Notes: generated by a model not told the origin, from the sequence alone. 64,000 nt of DNA from Candidatus Uabimicrobium amorphum (GCF_009002475.1 NZ_AP019860.1:310001-374000); one strand, 5' to 3'; shown: positions 7,609 to 18,600, counted from the stretch's first letter. Program-made: numbers and translations.

Positions 7609-10600
7609 ATGACTAATGAGAATGCAAAAGGTATGGGTGTAACTGGAGGTCGCTCATCCAGCATCCAATACGGTTCTGAAATGGTAGGCTATCAACTAGG
7701 TGGGTGCGAAATAGTTGAATTTATCGGAAAAGGTGGTATGGGAGCTGTTTATAAAGCCATACAGACCAATCTAAATCGTGAAGTGGCCTTGAAAATTTTG
7801 AGTACACCAAACAAAGATGGAAAGGCGATTGAGTGGTTTCAACGAGAAGCCCAGTCTATAGCGCAATTAGAACATAAAAACATCATTCAAGTATATGCTC
7901 TTGACTATAGCGAAGAGTTAGAAACTTTTTATATCGTAATGCAGTATGTCGATGGTGCTTCCTTGGATAAATTAGTGAAAAGCCTTGATGGCGGACGTTT
8001 ACCCATCGAAAAAGCTCTTGAATATGCCATTCAAGTTGCGGAAGGGTTGTATTCTGCTCACGAAAAAAATATTATTCACCGCGACGTCAAACCAGCCAAT
8101 ATTATGGTTACGATGGACGAAGTGATCAAAATTACTGATTTTGGACTTGCAAAAAGTTTGTCTATACACACCACCTCAAGTGCTTCTGCGGGACTTATTG
8201 TTGGTACACCACTGTACATGGCACCAGAACAGTGTGTAGGTACGCAAATAGATGCACGTACCGATATCTATTCATTAGGAGCGTCTTTGTACTACTTGTT
8301 GGTCGGGCGTCCGCCTTTTATGGGAGACAATTCGTACGACATTTTGGAAAAGCAAATCACCGAGGCTCCCAAACCCATAAGTCAGATAGACCCAGAAATA
8401 CCTGAAGAGTTGTCCAATATTGTACTGAAAATGCTGGCAAAAAATCGCGAAGATCGCTATCAAAGCTGCGCAGAAGTAGCTGAAGAACTACGCCAACTCA
8501 TAAATCCACAAACCACAGCGAATGTGGAAGGTGTTGGCGAAGAAAAAACTATTTATCGTTTATCAGGGGTTAGCCAACAACAGTTGGCCGATGGACTAGA
8601 TAAAATTATAAACGAAGGACGTAAAGGGATTCTTTCGATACGTTCGAAAGAAGAGCACTTGTTTCTCTACATAGAGAACAATACCATCTATGCCTACCTT
8701 GAAAACTATATGGAAGAGTTTACCCAAAAACATTCGCAGTTGTCCTTTACGGAAATGATTACTTTGCTCATCACCATTTCTTTTTCGTGGGATCCATTTA
8801 CTTGGGAATTTGTCGAGGAAGAGCCACCGGGAGAATTTAGGGATTACTGCATTGCTGCGCGAGTGGACATATTTTCCTTTTTACGCAATACATCCACCGC
8901 AATTCAAATATTTCTCAGTTTGGTACAACCAGGCTCGTTGATTATTCGTACTCCCATAAAGTCGATACTTATATCATACACCCCAGAAAGTATTTATGCC
9001 TGTAGCCCTTTACCTCATCGCGACAATGCACAATTTCTTTTGCCAGAACAAGCAGAGGCTACCATTGAGAACATTTTGCAGAGTAACTATAGTTTAGAGT
9101 ACCAAACGATTTTAGATATCACCCCAGAAGAACAAGAAGAAAATTCTCTTGCTGGAATTTTCTTTCAAATTTTAGAAGGTTGTCCGGATTATAGTTTTTT
9201 CCAAGGGTTTTCCATTTTCGACAAGAGTATTTTCCCCAGTTCTGAAAACAAAATAACCATTACCAAGGTGCGGGAGTTAGAAACTAAACTAGGGCGTGTC
9301 CTACAACAAATGTTCGAAGGGTACAAAAAATTAGAGGAAATAGGCCTCCCCAAATACTACGCCATTCTATTTGCCGGGGCAATCGTGAAAGACAAGGCTT
9401 TACTTGCTGCGAACAAAATAGGTGAGATTGTACGTACCGTATTTGATGAAAAAGACACCTCCATCGCCAAACCACTTATCGATATCAGCTTAAAACTATA
9501 TCGCTATAATTTCAAATTGATGGAAGAAATCGCAGAAGGGTACGAAGCTGCGAAGGACACATCTAAGGCAATTGAATATTGGCTGCGTTGTGGAAAACTA
9601 CGCGAAGAGCTGCAGGACTTTGAACGTGCTGACTCTTGCTACAAGTACGCGACTACCCTTGATAATAAAAGTTACGAACCGTTACAAAACCTACTTAATC
9701 TCTATATTTCTTATGGAAGACCCACCGATGACATTATCAAAACAGGTGAAAAGCTCATTTCAAAACTACGCTCCGCCAAAGAAACAAAATTGCTGGTGGA
9801 GACTTGTCAAAGGTTAATTGAAATTGACCCAGAGCTACTCGCATGTCATCAAGAATTGATCAATTACTACATTGATGAGGGACGAAACGAAGACGCGATA
9901 GAGTCTTTCGAAAAAATCGCTAGTATATACAAACGCCAAGAGAATAGAGATGCTTTAGTACAAACGTATCACAAAATCCTCAAGATGGACCCGAATAAAG
10001 ACGACGTTCGCGAACGATTGTTTGAGTTAGAAGGAAAACCTGTCAAACTAATACGTGCTTTAGACTCCGCAACAAAAGTGATCAAGAAAAATTCCTTTGT
10101 TGTAAACCCCAAATATACATTTCTTGGCATTTTAGGGCTATTTTTAGCATGGTTTGGCTATCGAGAGATCAGTGGATATTTAGAGTTTCAGAGACTTCAA
10201 CAACAAGTCAAAGTTGGGAATTTTCTCGTTGTACAACAAGAGCTGGAGTATATAGGAAAAAACTTTTATTTCTCAGGTATTCATGCGGAAGCAATGACTT
10301 TGTATGTGGCGGAAGACAAAAAAATTAAAAATCAATTGATCGAGCGCAATAAAAAAGCGTTGGTCAAAAAATTAGACTACGTTGTTATACAATACAAAGA
10401 CAATCAGGCACAACTGTTGAAGGAATTAGATAAAATTCATGCACAGTATTTCCAACCAGAAAAAGAGTACCTTGAAAAAATAGTACAAAAAAGAATCGAT
10501 GATATCCGCTTCGAATACGCACAAAAAAAGAAACAAAAAAACGAGGAAGATTTTGCCAACGTACAAACACTTATTGAAGAGAAAGAGTTCGACAAAGCGG

Positions 10601-12219
10601 AAGTGATTCTGAAAAATCTACGTGCCCAAAATTACGATTTGTGGAACAAGAGAGTCGAAGAAACAATGGTTCTTTTGGAGAAAGAACGCGAAAAATGGGT
10701 GAGTGAAAAAATAGTGCGTGAAGAGCAACAACAAGAGTTACTCAATGAGGCGAGAGAATATGAGAGTAAAGGAGCCATCGAGCTTGCGATTGAAACCTAT
10801 AGTCGCGCAGAAGCACTTTTGAAAAGTTCCATCAATGCCCAACGTGCCAAAACGTATCGTGAGTCGTTAACCAGAGATTTAGCCGATACAAAGGAATGGT
10901 TGGAAGCCGCAACGCAAGAATTAGAAAGTGGCCAAGAAGATGATGCCTACATTTACTTAGAGAGAATTGTCTCAAACAGTAAACTTATCAATAGTCGCTT
11001 TCTCAGGGAGGCAATGTGGCCAACCGTGATTACCACATCCCCTATGACAAATATACCGTGTTATGACGGCGGCAAATTTTTAGGGAAAAGCCCCGTTGTC
11101 TACAAGCAAAAATTTGCGGAAAACGTAGAGCTACGTTGGCAAGTCAAATCTGTTGGTCTCCGTTTGAAAAAAGTGGATAGAGTAAAAATAAACGGCCAAA
11201 AAACATGGAAAATAGTATTGCATCTAGAGAGACAGCCCGTATGGAAATTCAATACACAAGGTCGCATTGAGTCTCCCATTTTAGTGCATAAGAACAAAAT
11301 AATATGTGCTAGTCGCGACAACCGAATTTACTGCGTAAATAAAAGCGGTGAACAAATTTGGAAGTTATATACAGGACGTCTTTCCGAAATTTCAGGACCA
11401 ATGCAAATATATAAAGATCATTTATTCGTGGCAACTCTTGCTGGTTATGTTTATGTGCTTGACTTACGTAAGAATGTTGTCGACGCAAAAGATACAGTGG
11501 TGTGGTCAGGACGTGTTTCTGGAGCAAGTTTTCGCGGTGGGCCTCGGGCTCTTGGTTTAAACCGCATGGCTGTGGCGGCACGCAACGGAAAATTTTTAGT
11601 TGTAAACCAGTCGGGTTCTCGTTTTAGTGTTTCAAAAAGATATTCTCTTCGTGATGCATTAGAATTTACACCTGTTTACAACAATGGCATAGCTGCAGTT
11701 GCTGGTAAGAAAAAGGTGTATTTTGTTGACTTGCGTAACAATAAAGTCCGCAGTACAAGACCTTATCGTATTAGTGGAGAGGTTTCTTTGGGAAATAACA
11801 ACCTGTATATTCCTACAACACGAGGTGTTGTGGTCACTGATTTTTCCGGAAAGCCTCTACAGCGATACCCTTCTCAATCTTCTGTCGTTTCGCAACCTGT
11901 TGTGGATAAAGATGATGTCTATTTTGCTTCAAGTAATGGCGAAATTTTTAAAGTAAAGGCAAATGCGAAAAAGTACTTGTGGAAGCAAAAAGTATCCTCC
12001 AAAATACGCGTTCCACTTTTGCAATACAAAAATGTCATTTTTGTATGTGGTGAGTATAGTGTATGGGCGATTTCCAAAGCAACAGGAAAAATAATTATGG
12101 AATATGAAGCAACAAAAGAAGACGAAATATATTCCAAACCAACTTGCGATGGCGAATTCCTATATTTCTCATCAGGAAAATCAGTAATGAAGTTATGGGT
12201 GAAAGATATTGTTGAATAA
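7609..12219 (+). CDS. Membrane Ser/Thr kinase with PatA-like, TPR, PEGA and beta-propeller domains
   Basis: A 1536-residue protein. The ATG at 7609 is chosen over a GTG at 7585 because GGAG precedes it by eight bases. Residues 31-300 are an active Hanks kinase: GKGGMGAVYKA, VALKIL (Lys62), HRDVKPANIM (Asp159), DFGLAKS and GTPLYMAPEQC. Residues about 315-430 (YRLSGVSQQQLADGL, GRKGILSIRS) resemble PatA N-terminal/DUF4388 domains. TPR-like helices cover about 640-830, a single membrane helix (FLGILGLFLAWFGY) lies near 840-855, and long coiled-coil helices follow. A PEGA module (NIPCYDGGKFLGKSPV) sits near 1145. The last 320 residues are PQQ-type propeller blades (GEQIWKLYTG, YVYVLDL). The kinase would be cytoplasmic and the propeller outside, suggesting a transmembrane sensor. 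The FGE-domain gene follows by 89 bases. Confidence 0.93.
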   Translation: MTNENAKGMGVTGGRSSSIQYGSEMVGYQLGGCEIVEFIGKGGMGAVYKAIQTNLNREVALKILSTPNKDGKAIEWFQREAQSIAQLEHKNIIQVYALDYSEELETFYIVMQYVDGASLDKLVKSLDGGRLPIEKALEYAIQVAEGLYSAHEKNIIHRDVKPANIMVTMDEVIKITDFGLAKSLSIHTTSSASAGLIVGTPLYMAPEQCVGTQIDARTDIYSLGASLYYLLVGRPPFMGDNSYDILEKQITEAPKPISQIDPEIPEELSNIVLKMLAKNREDRYQSCAEVAEELRQLINPQTTANVEGVGEEKTIYRLSGVSQQQLADGLDKIINEGRKGILSIRSKEEHLFLYIENNTIYAYLENYMEEFTQKHSQLSFTEMITLLITISFSWDPFTWEFVEEEPPGEFRDYCIAARVDIFSFLRNTSTAIQIFLSLVQPGSLIIRTPIKSILISYTPESIYACSPLPHRDNAQFLLPEQAEATIENILQSNYSLEYQTILDITPEEQEENSLAGIFFQILEGCPDYSFFQGFSIFDKSIFPSSENKITITKVRELETKLGRVLQQMFEGYKKLEEIGLPKYYAILFAGAIVKDKALLAANKIGEIVRTVFDEKDTSIAKPLIDISLKLYRYNFKLMEEIAEGYEAAKDTSKAIEYWLRCGKLREELQDFERADSCYKYATTLDNKSYEPLQNLLNLYISYGRPTDDIIKTGEKLISKLRSAKETKLLVETCQRLIEIDPELLACHQELINYYIDEGRNEDAIESFEKIASIYKRQENRDALVQTYHKILKMDPNKDDVRERLFELEGKPVKLIRALDSATKVIKKNSFVVNPKYTFLGILGLFLAWFGYREISGYLEFQRLQQQVKVGNFLVVQQELEYIGKNFYFSGIHAEAMTLYVAEDKKIKNQLIERNKKALVKKLDYVVIQYKDNQAQLLKELDKIHAQYFQPEKEYLEKIVQKRIDDIRFEYAQKKKQKNEEDFANVQTLIEEKEFDKAEVILKNLRAQNYDLWNKRVEETMVLLEKEREKWVSEKIVREEQQQELLNEAREYESKGAIELAIETYSRAEALLKSSINAQRAKTYRESLTRDLADTKEWLEAATQELESGQEDDAYIYLERIVSNSKLINSRFLREAMWPTVITTSPMTNIPCYDGGKFLGKSPVVYKQKFAENVELRWQVKSVGLRLKKVDRVKINGQKTWKIVLHLERQPVWKFNTQGRIESPILVHKNKIICASRDNRIYCVNKSGEQIWKLYTGRLSEISGPMQIYKDHLFVATLAGYVYVLDLRKNVVDAKDTVVWSGRVSGASFRGGPRALGLNRMAVAARNGKFLVVNQSGSRFSVSKRYSLRDALEFTPVYNNGIAAVAGKKKVYFVDLRNNKVRSTRPYRISGEVSLGNNNLYIPTTRGVVVTDFSGKPLQRYPSQSSVVSQPVVDKDDVYFASSNGEIFKVKANAKKYLWKQKVSSKIRVPLLQYKNVIFVCGEYSVWAISKATGKIIMEYEATKEDEIYSKPTCDGEFLYFSSGKSVMKLWVKDIVE

Positions 12220-12270
12220 GTTTGTCGATGCCGTTCAGTAAAATTAATTGCTGTACCGTTTTTACAGAAA

Positions 12271-12308
12271 GGAGAATGCGAAATTTGGGATATTTCGCAT
12301 TTGTAAAT
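12271..12308 (+). promoter_or_regulatory. Hairpin-bridged ribosome-binding site
   Basis: A strong Shine-Dalgarno AAAGGAG ends at 12274, too far (34 bases) from the chosen ATG at 12309. The spacer contains a perfect 10-bp stem, AATGCGAAAT (12275-12284) with ATTTCGCATT (12292-12301), and a seven-base loop. Folding leaves about seven unpaired bases between GGAG and the ATG, which is optimal spacing. The folded form would also bury the competing ATG at 12276. Confidence 0.6.
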
Positions 12309-13601
12309 ATGAAAAAGATTCTAATGATCATGATGTTGATAGGATTTGTGTGTGCAAAAGATGATAAAATCACTTTTTCCGTCTATTGCAAAGCATATAA
12401 CAAAAACTTAGGGAGCAAAGCAAAATACATCGACAAAATGATACGTCAGGTTGTTCCTCAAGAAATGACCAATTATATACCGGCAAAAAATACACTTTCC
12501 GTAATGCGCAAATTTTATAAAGGGGTCAAACCTACAGCATCTTATTTATATAAGTCCTTTAAAATAAGACCCAATTTTCGCAAGTGGTTAAAGAGCAAAG
12601 GTGTTGACTACTTAATTATTTGTGGAATGAACATATCGCGCAAACCAAAGAGCTTGATTTTGTTTTATCGAATACTACCTGTAAATAGCGAGGGGGACGA
12701 AACGAAATTTGTACGCTCTCGAACTTGGAAGGGAATGCAAAAACGCGTTGCACAACTTTTACAAAAAAGTATGTTGGCAAAACACGTAGAGGAACTAAAA
12801 AGCGGTAAGAGCGACAATGAAAATAAAGGCTGGTTTAACGAAGAGCTTCCCTCAGGACTCGCCAAGTCAAAAGTTCCCGGTCAATATGTATGGCAACAAG
12901 ATCTTAGTACAATGGTATATGTTCCCGGTGGTTCTTTTGAGCAACAAGAAATTCCAGGCTACTACATAGATAAGTATGAGGTAAACAACGAACAATTCTG
13001 CAAGTTTTTAAACAGCAATAAAGATGCAGACGTCACACAATGGATTGATATGGAAAGCACTCACAGTCTTATCCAAAGCAAGGACGGTTCTTATGTACCT
13101 AAAGAAGGCTGTGAACTCTATCCTGTCGTTGAGGTTTCATGGCTTGGAGCAGAAGAATATTGCAAGTGGGCTGGAAAAGCCTTACCATCAAAAAACCAGT
13201 GGTTGAAGTCTTTTCATGGTGGTGAGCAAATTCCCGATATAAAAAACGGTCAAGTGTCTCTTGTTGACAATCCATTACAACAGAGAACGTTTCCATGGGG
13301 AGAAGAGGCTCCAGATCTATTTGTATATCGTTGTAATTATCATCCACAAAAGGCAGATGCTGACGGTTATGGGTGGTTAGCACCGACTATTGCCTTTGAT
13401 GGACTCGGAGACTCGCCGTACTTTTGTAGCAATCTGTCGGGAAATGTTTGGGAATGGACCGCTGATGAAGAGGCCGAGCAAAGATTTTGTTATGGTGGAA
13501 GTTGGAACAGCGGTTTAGAAACTCTAAAGAAACCAATCGAAGTGTCTTCAGAAGAGACAAAGAGCGACATTGGTTTTCGTAGCGTACTTACGACAGAATA
13601 A
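12309..13601 (+). CDS. Secreted protein with C-terminal FGE-sulfatase (SUMF1-like) domain
   Basis: About 430 residues from the ATG at 12309, which gives a clean signal peptide (MKKILMIMMLIGFVCAKDDK). Starts at 12222 or 12276 would put 18-29 hydrophilic residues before it. Residues about 20-190 form a poorly defined domain (GVDYLIICGMNIS, then LILFYRILPVN) that recalls CsgG/LpoB-type domains, only tentatively. Residues about 200-430 are an FGE-sulfatase domain: MVYVPGGSFEQQEIPGYYID, YEVNNEQFCKFLN, PVVEVSWLGAEEYCKWAGK, FPWGEE, NLSGNVWEWTADE, CYGGSWNSG and IGFRSV. This fold makes formylglycine or serves as a binding module. The canonical active-site Cys pair is not evident, so a binding role is likely. 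It is probably co-transcribed with the giant kinase gene. Confidence 0.85.
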   Translation: MKKILMIMMLIGFVCAKDDKITFSVYCKAYNKNLGSKAKYIDKMIRQVVPQEMTNYIPAKNTLSVMRKFYKGVKPTASYLYKSFKIRPNFRKWLKSKGVDYLIICGMNISRKPKSLILFYRILPVNSEGDETKFVRSRTWKGMQKRVAQLLQKSMLAKHVEELKSGKSDNENKGWFNEELPSGLAKSKVPGQYVWQQDLSTMVYVPGGSFEQQEIPGYYIDKYEVNNEQFCKFLNSNKDADVTQWIDMESTHSLIQSKDGSYVPKEGCELYPVVEVSWLGAEEYCKWAGKALPSKNQWLKSFHGGEQIPDIKNGQVSLVDNPLQQRTFPWGEEAPDLFVYRCNYHPQKADADGYGWLAPTIAFDGLGDSPYFCSNLSGNVWEWTADEEAEQRFCYGGSWNSGLETLKKPIEVSSEETKSDIGFRSVLTTE

Positions 13602-13614
13602 ATTCTGAATAGAT

Positions 13615-13657
13615 GATTCGTGAGCTCACAAACGATCTTGTTCGTGAGCTCACAATC
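13615..13657. terminator. Hairpin between convergent genes, probable terminator
   Basis: Two copies of the 10-bp palindrome GTGAGCTCAC (13620-13629 and 13644-13653) pair with each other, with GATT/AATC outside and AAC/GTT inside. It sits between convergent genes. There is no strong T-tract, so a terminator role is inferred mainly from position; each half could also be a protein-binding palindrome. Confidence 0.5.
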
Positions 13658-13665
13658 ATAAACAA

Positions 13666-14235
13666 TTACTTTTTAACTTTTAGTGCGTTGTCAATCGCCG
13701 AGGTAACGACTTGATCTTGTGGTCCGCTACGTGGGCCAAATCGTGCCACTACATTACCATTTTTATCTACTAAAAATTTATTGAAGTTCCAGGTAATCGG
13801 TCCATGGAATTTTTTATTGGTTTTCTTTTCGATAAGATGGCTATAAAGTGGATGAGTATTTTTTCCTTTGACAGTAATTTTAGAAAACATAGGAAAAGTA
13901 ACTTTGAAGCGTGATGTACAGAAAGCCTTTATTTGTTCGTTACTTCCTGGCTCTTGCTGCCCAAAATCATTTGTGGGAAAACCCAATACTGCGAATCCTT
14001 GCTTTTGGTATTTCTCATATACTTTTTGCAAACCTGCATATTGGTAAGTAAAACCACACTGACTAGCAACGTTTACGATCAAAACAACTTTTCCTTTGTA
14101 GTCCGCCATTTTTGCTTTTTTACCATCAATGGTTGTGATTTCTATGTCGTAGATTGTTTTTTCATCTTTTTTGACATCTTTTTCGGCAAAAATAAAAGTA
14201 CACATTAACATCAAACACAATATTTTTTTTATCAT
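13666..14235 (-). CDS. Exported glutathione/thioredoxin peroxidase (GPx family)
   Basis: A 189-residue peroxidase that reduces hydroperoxides, starting MIKKILCLMLMCTFIFAEKD, a signal peptide that places it outside the cytoplasm. The peroxidatic Cys is C60 in NVASQCGFT. The catalytic Gln lies in FGQQEPG (Q94) and Trp-Asn in ITWNFNKFLV (W149, N150), so the tetrad is complete. The usual NQFG reads NDFG, a conservative oddity. Cys106 (IKAFCTSRFKV) matches the resolving Cys of two-Cys GPx enzymes, which usually take electrons from thioredoxin rather than glutathione. The gene is monocistronic and convergent with the FGE-domain gene. Confidence 0.93.
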   Translation of the reverse strand: MIKKILCLMLMCTFIFAEKDVKKDEKTIYDIEITTIDGKKAKMADYKGKVVLIVNVASQCGFTYQYAGLQKVYEKYQKQGFAVLGFPTNDFGQQEPGSNEQIKAFCTSRFKVTFPMFSKITVKGKNTHPLYSHLIEKKTNKKFHGPITWNFNKFLVDKNGNVVARFGPRSGPQDQVVTSAIDNALKVKK

Positions 14236-14372
14236 GGTGCGCTCTTTCTAACATTAAAGTTGTATTCGAGATATGGTAAAAGCTATAAACATTGGAAATA
14301 CCATATAGTAAGTCACCGAGAATTCAATAAAGCATTTTCTCTAGTCAATATAGTATTTCCGACGATGGATCA

Positions 14373-15590
14373 TTACCAAGAGGCGGTCACAGGTTTTTGT
14401 TCAAAAGCTTTGTACAACGCTCTTGGGATAACAACTATTTTAAGAAGTTCATTTGCCCCTTCACCGATACGTCCAAGCAACGCGTCGCGAAGGTGTCTTT
14501 CTATTTTGGATTCTTTTAAATAGCCATAGCCCCCAGCAAGTTCAATTGCTCTTTCGCCAACATAAACAGCTGTTTCACTGGCTTTGACTTTGGCAATAGC
14601 GGCATGGCGCATAATTTCAGGACTTTCTTTATAGAACGCCGCTCCATATGAAAGTTCGCGGCTACTGGATATTTCGATCACCATTTCCGCTAGTTCCTTT
14701 TTTAAGTTATCTAAATCTTTTAGGTAACGACCAAAAAGTTTGCGTTCATGGGCATACTTGATCAGCTTTTCGTAACCACCTTGTGCAACTCCTGTTGACC
14801 AGGCCGCAATGGTGACGCGTCCGCCATTTAACATGCGCATCGCATATTTAAATCCAGCCCCTTCTTCACCAACAAGATGATTTGCTGGTATACGATAATC
14901 ATTGAATACCAGTTCGGCGGTATTGGACCCACGAACACCAACCTTGTCTTCAATTTTATTTTGTTGAAATTCTCCGGCGTTACCTTTGGTAACGATAAAA
15001 GAGCTTATTTGGTTTTCAGGGCCACGAGCCATTACAAAGAATACATCGGCGCTCATACCATTTGTGATCCAGAATTTCGCACCGTTCAGAATGTACTCAT
15101 TGGAGTTGCTGTCAAATACATAGGATGTATTCATGCTCTTGGCGTCACTACCACTGTCTGCTTCAGAAAGACCAAAGGCCGCTATTTTTCGTCCGTTGAT
15201 CAAGTCTTCGAGATACATGTCCTTGATCTCTTTGCTCGCAAAATGAGCGATACCGTCGCAAACGGTTCCATGAATCGCGACACCCAAGGTAAAACCAGCA
15301 TCTGCTTTTGATAAACTTTCCAAACCAGCAGAATAGTACGAAAAGCATGTTGCCAATCCACCGTTTTCTTCGGAAAAGGGCATGGTTAAATAACCTGTCT
15401 CGCCTAACAAACGAAAGTTTTCTTCGCAGAATTTTTCTTCCATGTCATTTTCGAAAGCTTTGGGAGCTATTTTATTTTCAATTAAATTTTGCAACGAACC
15501 TTTGAGAAAAGCAATATTTTCCTCGTAATCTTCATCATTGCGATGCAATTTGTAAAGAACTTCTTCTTGTTCTTTGGTAAAAAATGTCAT
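14373..15590 (-). CDS. Acyl-CoA dehydrogenase
   Basis: A 405-residue FAD enzyme that oxidises acyl-CoA to enoyl-CoA in fatty-acid or branched-chain amino-acid breakdown. The signatures GLSEADSGSDAKSM and FWITNGMSADVFFVM form the flavin/substrate region (residues about 130-175). GRVTIAAWSTGVAQGGYE and the C-terminal ELAGGYGYLKESKIERHLRD, GRIGEGANELLK carry the helical domain and the likely catalytic Glu. Length and domain order are normal. A good ribosome-binding site (AAAGGAG) precedes the ATG at 15590. It is the last gene of a tight five-gene minus-strand operon; the chain-length preference cannot be read from sequence. Confidence 0.95.
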   Translation of the reverse strand: MTFFTKEQEEVLYKLHRNDEDYEENIAFLKGSLQNLIENKIAPKAFENDMEEKFCEENFRLLGETGYLTMPFSEENGGLATCFSYYSAGLESLSKADAGFTLGVAIHGTVCDGIAHFASKEIKDMYLEDLINGRKIAAFGLSEADSGSDAKSMNTSYVFDSNSNEYILNGAKFWITNGMSADVFFVMARGPENQISSFIVTKGNAGEFQQNKIEDKVGVRGSNTAELVFNDYRIPANHLVGEEGAGFKYAMRMLNGGRVTIAAWSTGVAQGGYEKLIKYAHERKLFGRYLKDLDNLKKELAEMVIEISSSRELSYGAAFYKESPEIMRHAAIAKVKASETAVYVGERAIELAGGYGYLKESKIERHLRDALLGRIGEGANELLKIVVIPRALYKAFEQKPVTASW

Positions 15591-15610
15591 TTTGGCTCCT
15601 TTTCTAAGTT

Positions 15611-18600
15611 TTATTCACCGAAACCACCCCCGCCAGGGGTATATATGGATATTATTTCTTGTTGTTGTATATCGAGAGTAATTTTACTTGGTAACGTTTG
15701 TTCCCTACCGTCGATATTGGTAATGGTATTTTTGCCGCACATACCGTCACTGCCCCCTTGTAAACCGTATGGTGGTATACTGCGTCTTTCAGAAAGAATA
15801 CTGACTTTACAAGCCTCTAGAAAACGCAGGCGACGAATCACACCATCTCCACCATTAAATTTTCCTTTTCCACCTGAGTTTTTGCGAATGGAAAATGATT
15901 CCAGTCTAACTTGTGGATAACGAAACTCTAAGACTTCGGGGTCGGTAATGCGTGTATTTGTCATATGTGAATGTATAGCATTAGCGCCATGAAAATTGTT
16001 TCCAGCTCCTGTTCCACCACAAATAGTTTCGTAGTAACCAAATCCGTCCTCTCCGTCCTTACCGAATGTAAGGTTATTCATCGTACCTTGGCTTGCTGCA
16101 ACAACTTGCAGAGCTCCAAGGAGAACATCGACAATACGTTGCGAAGTTTCGACATTACCTCCCACCACCGCAGCGCCGGGTTGAGGATTTAGGATCGATT
16201 TTTCAGGCACAGTAATGGTTAATGGTTTTAAACAACCGGAATTTAGCGGGATATCTTCTTCTATTAGTGCCCGTAAAACGTATAATATTGCCGACTTCAC
16301 TACCGCTAGCGGTGCGTTTAAGTTTCCAGAGTCCTGTGGTGAAGTTCCTGAAAAATCAATATGCGCATGGCCTTTATTTGTGGCAGACAGGGTAATTTTT
16401 ACACATATACACGCACCATTTTCTAGATAGTCGCGGAATGAAAACAGGGCGTTGCTGCGATCTTTGAGTAAGTAACCGATGAGTTTTTGCGTTGCCATGC
16501 ACGCATTTTCCTGTATATAGGAAGTATACAATTTAACAGTCTCTAAACTATAGAGAGTTACTAGATTATCGAGTTCGCGTAATCCACGTCTGTTTGCCGC
16601 AATTTGTGCTTGTAAATCGGAAATTCGTTCATTGATATTTCTCGCAGGGTATGGTTTTTGAGATAATATCTTTGTGAGTTGCGAAAAATTTGTTGTTCCG
16701 TCACTTACTAAACAAAAATTGCGAAGTACAATCCCTTCTTCCTCGATTTTTTGGGAGAAAGGTGGCATGGAACCAGGCGTTATTCCACCAATGTCAGCGT
16801 GGTGTCCGCGACACGCCACAAAAAATTGTACTTCATCGCCATCGAAAAAAGGTGAGATAACCGTAATGTCGGGTAAATGTGATCCCCCATGAAACGGATC
16901 ATTGCTCACATAACAATCGTTTGGGCATAAATTTTGTTTGTGAGTATGAATTAAATCTTTTACTGTCTCGGACATCGCTCCCAAGTGTACCGGAATGTGG
17001 GGAGCATTGGCCACTAAATTTCCTTGTTTATCAAAAATAGCACAGGAAAAATCAAGACGTTCCTTGATATTTGTCGAGTGCGCGGTGTTGATTAAATCAA
17101 AACCCATTTGCCGCGCAATGTGTGTAAAAGCATTGTTGAAAACTTCGAGTAGTACCGGATCTTTTTCTGTCTTTATTGCTTTTTGTGGCACGTTTTGTAC
17201 TTGCAATATAAGGTAGTTATATTCGTTAATTACGGCCTTGAATTCAGGCGTAACAAAGATGGTATTGTGATCATCCACGATCATCGCAGGGCCATGTAAA
17301 AAATCGCCGGGTTGGAGTGTACTTCGCAAAAAAACAGCTACGTCGATGAATGACGTTTGGTAAAAAACTTGGTGGTGGGCAGTTGCGGCACTGCTACGTT
17401 GTACCTCGCGAGTATGCACTGGGTGTTTTTTTTCACGAAAAGCATTGCTGCGACTACTCGCTTCTATACGAACATTGACTATTTCGAGCTGCTCATTTTG
17501 CGCTAGTTGTCGTTGATGATTTTTTTGATACTTTTGAACAAAGTCATCATATGTTTTTTGGTAATTGTTATCTATGTACAGTACCGTCGTACTATAGTCT
17601 GTACCGCAAACACGCAAATCTAAATAACGGGTAATCTCATCTCTTACCGATAGTTGTTTCTCTAACTCTGAAAAATGTTGATCCACAATGGCGCAAGTTT
17701 TTTGGTTGAAAGGTAGCAAAACTGATTTCGCTTTTGTTTCGACATGATCAGAAACTGCAATACCATATGCGGAAAAAACACTTGCGGTGGGGTGAACGAC
17801 AATTTGTTTTATACCCAAAATTTGTGCAATACAACATACATGTTGTCCACCAGCTCCGCCAAATGACACCAAAGTATAATCGTCTAGAGCAAAACCTTCG
17901 GCAATAGATATTTCTTTAATCGCATTGCACATGTTTTGGTTGATAATATCAATAAAACCTTGTGCCAGTTCATGACTGGAGTAACTCTTTCCTAGGTCGG
18001 TTTTGATCTGGGTGGCAAGTTTTGTGAACAAATGGGCATTTTCTTGTAAAGGCTCACTGTTGCTCTGGCCGAAAACCCGCGGAAAATATTCAGGTAGTAT
18101 ACGTCCAAGATGTAAATTGGCATCCGTAATGGTAAGTGGCCCACCGTATCCGTAGCAAGATGGTCCTGGTGAGGCTCCGGCACTTTCTGGCCCGACACTC
18201 AATTTAGTTCCATCGAATTTGAGAATAGATCCGCCTCCCGAAGCAATCGTCTTTATATTTAGCATATCCGAATGAAAGGGGATGTCGGCAATTTGTGTTT
18301 CAAAAATTTTGTTGATATTGCCATCAAAGCGCGACACATCGGTACTTGTTCCTCCCATATCAAAGCTAATGGCCTTTTGCTTGGGAAAATTTTGCATGAT
18401 GTTTTGCACCGCAACAATGCCACCCGCAGGCCCAGACAAAATAGCGTCTTTTCCCCAAAAAGAATCTGCACGGGTAACACCACCGCTAGATTGCATGAAG
18501 CGTAGTGTTGTGTCGTGAAAATTTGCGAGCAAAAAATCGATATGTTCTTTTAATTTAGGATGTAAGTAAGCATTGATTACAGTGGTTTGTCCGCGCATAA

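Noticed and set aside
12222..12308. Longer N-terminus for the FGE-domain protein (starts at 12222 or 12276)
   Set aside because: Both would bury a good signal peptide behind hydrophilic residues; the 12276 ATG is one base from the Shine-Dalgarno and inside the hairpin.
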